Assembly (NCBI GenBank): GCA_902489145.1 | Contig: CABTYV010000062.1 | Span: forward strand, 1 to 6,263 | Length of the DNA: 6,263 nucleotides | Source of the DNA: an uncultured Tissierellia bacterium | GTDB taxonomy: Bacteria; Bacillota; Clostridia; Tissierellales; Peptoniphilaceae | Direction: 5' to 3' | Shown: one piece after another, positions 6,119 to 6,263 of the stretch | Position numbering within the stretch: the stretch's first letter is position 1 | Layout: every line of letters begins with the position of its first letter | Position numbers and translations under genes: made by a program | The notes under the pieces: generated by a model | What the model was told of the DNA's origin: nothing | Seen by the model: only the letters and a program-made list of their open reading frames with translations | The model's database searches: none

Positions 6119-6263
6119 GTGTAGAGGAAAACAGCCACCCCCTCGTTTTCCGCTACAGCAAATAGGACGTTTTTGTCAAAAAAGGGGAGGAAAACGGCCA
6201 TCCTTGCGTTTTCCTCTACAGCAAATAGGACGTTTTTGTCAAAAAAGGGGAGGAAAACGGCCA
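6119..6263. repeat. Downstream 63-bp-period palindromic repeat array, cut by window end
   Basis: This is the same repeat family as at the start of the window, with the C-rich loop in the same orientation. Unit A has left arm GTGTAGAGGAAAAC (6119-6132), a 12-nt loop (6133-6144) and right arm GTTTTCCGCTACAG (6145-6158). Unit B has its 9-nt arm core GAGGAAAAC at 6187-6195, a 12-nt loop and right arm 6208-6221. Unit C starts with the same core at 6250. The core occurs at 6124, 6187 and 6250, exactly 63 bp apart. In units B and C the outer five bases of the left arm have changed from GTGTA to AAGGG, shortening the stem to about 9 bp. Bases 6153-6200 and 6216-6263 are identical over 48 bp. Confidence 0.92.

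Noticed and set aside
6007..6201. Minus-strand 64-codon frame at the window end
   Set aside because: It runs through the hairpins and the repeat array and reads repeat sequence as protein.
1..6263. Circular element closed through the terminal repeats
   Set aside because: The two ends carry diverged versions of the repeat (different arms and spacers) and do not overlap exactly; tyrS also points to a chromosome.

Overview
The window looks like a chromosomal stretch, possibly a whole contig, from a moderately GC-rich Firmicute. The evidence is the strong AGGAGG-type ribosome binding sites, a tyrosyl-tRNA synthetase with the KMGKS signature that I associate with clostridia-like lineages, tightly packed same-strand genes, and a lipobox lipoprotein. 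I cannot name the genus.

Layout, all genes on the + strand. Bases 1-223 are an array of palindromic units repeating every 63 bp. Bases 224-526 are a leader region with a candidate promoter (TATAAT at 310-315), a C-rich, G-poor block with imperfect direct repeats (371-466), and a short A/G-rich tract with a tandem 10-bp repeat and the ribosome binding site of the first gene. Next come a BrxD-like P-loop ATPase (527-1813) and an overlapping BrxHI/Lhr-like DEAD/DEAH helicase (1788-3989). An unrecognised lipoprotein (4008-4715) and tyrS (4748-5992) follow after gaps of only 18 and 32 nt. Bases 5993-6118 are non-coding and hold nested GC-rich hairpins. Bases 6119-6263 are a second array of the same repeat family, again with a 63-bp period, running off the end of the window.

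The ATPase and helicase pair is the accessory part. In BREX phage-defence loci these two families (brxD and brxHI) accompany pglZ, pglX and others. Here the pair begins its own transcription unit with none of those partners in view, so it may be a stand-alone or reduced defence or DNA-maintenance module. The lipoprotein and tyrS look like ordinary chromosomal genes that may be read through from the same promoter.

Codon use supports different histories or expression levels. Threonine is ACG in 16 of 21 codons of the ATPase and 9 of 16 of the helicase, but ACC in 18 of 23 codons of tyrS. The two arrays bracket the whole gene block and are the most unusual DNA-level structure in the window.
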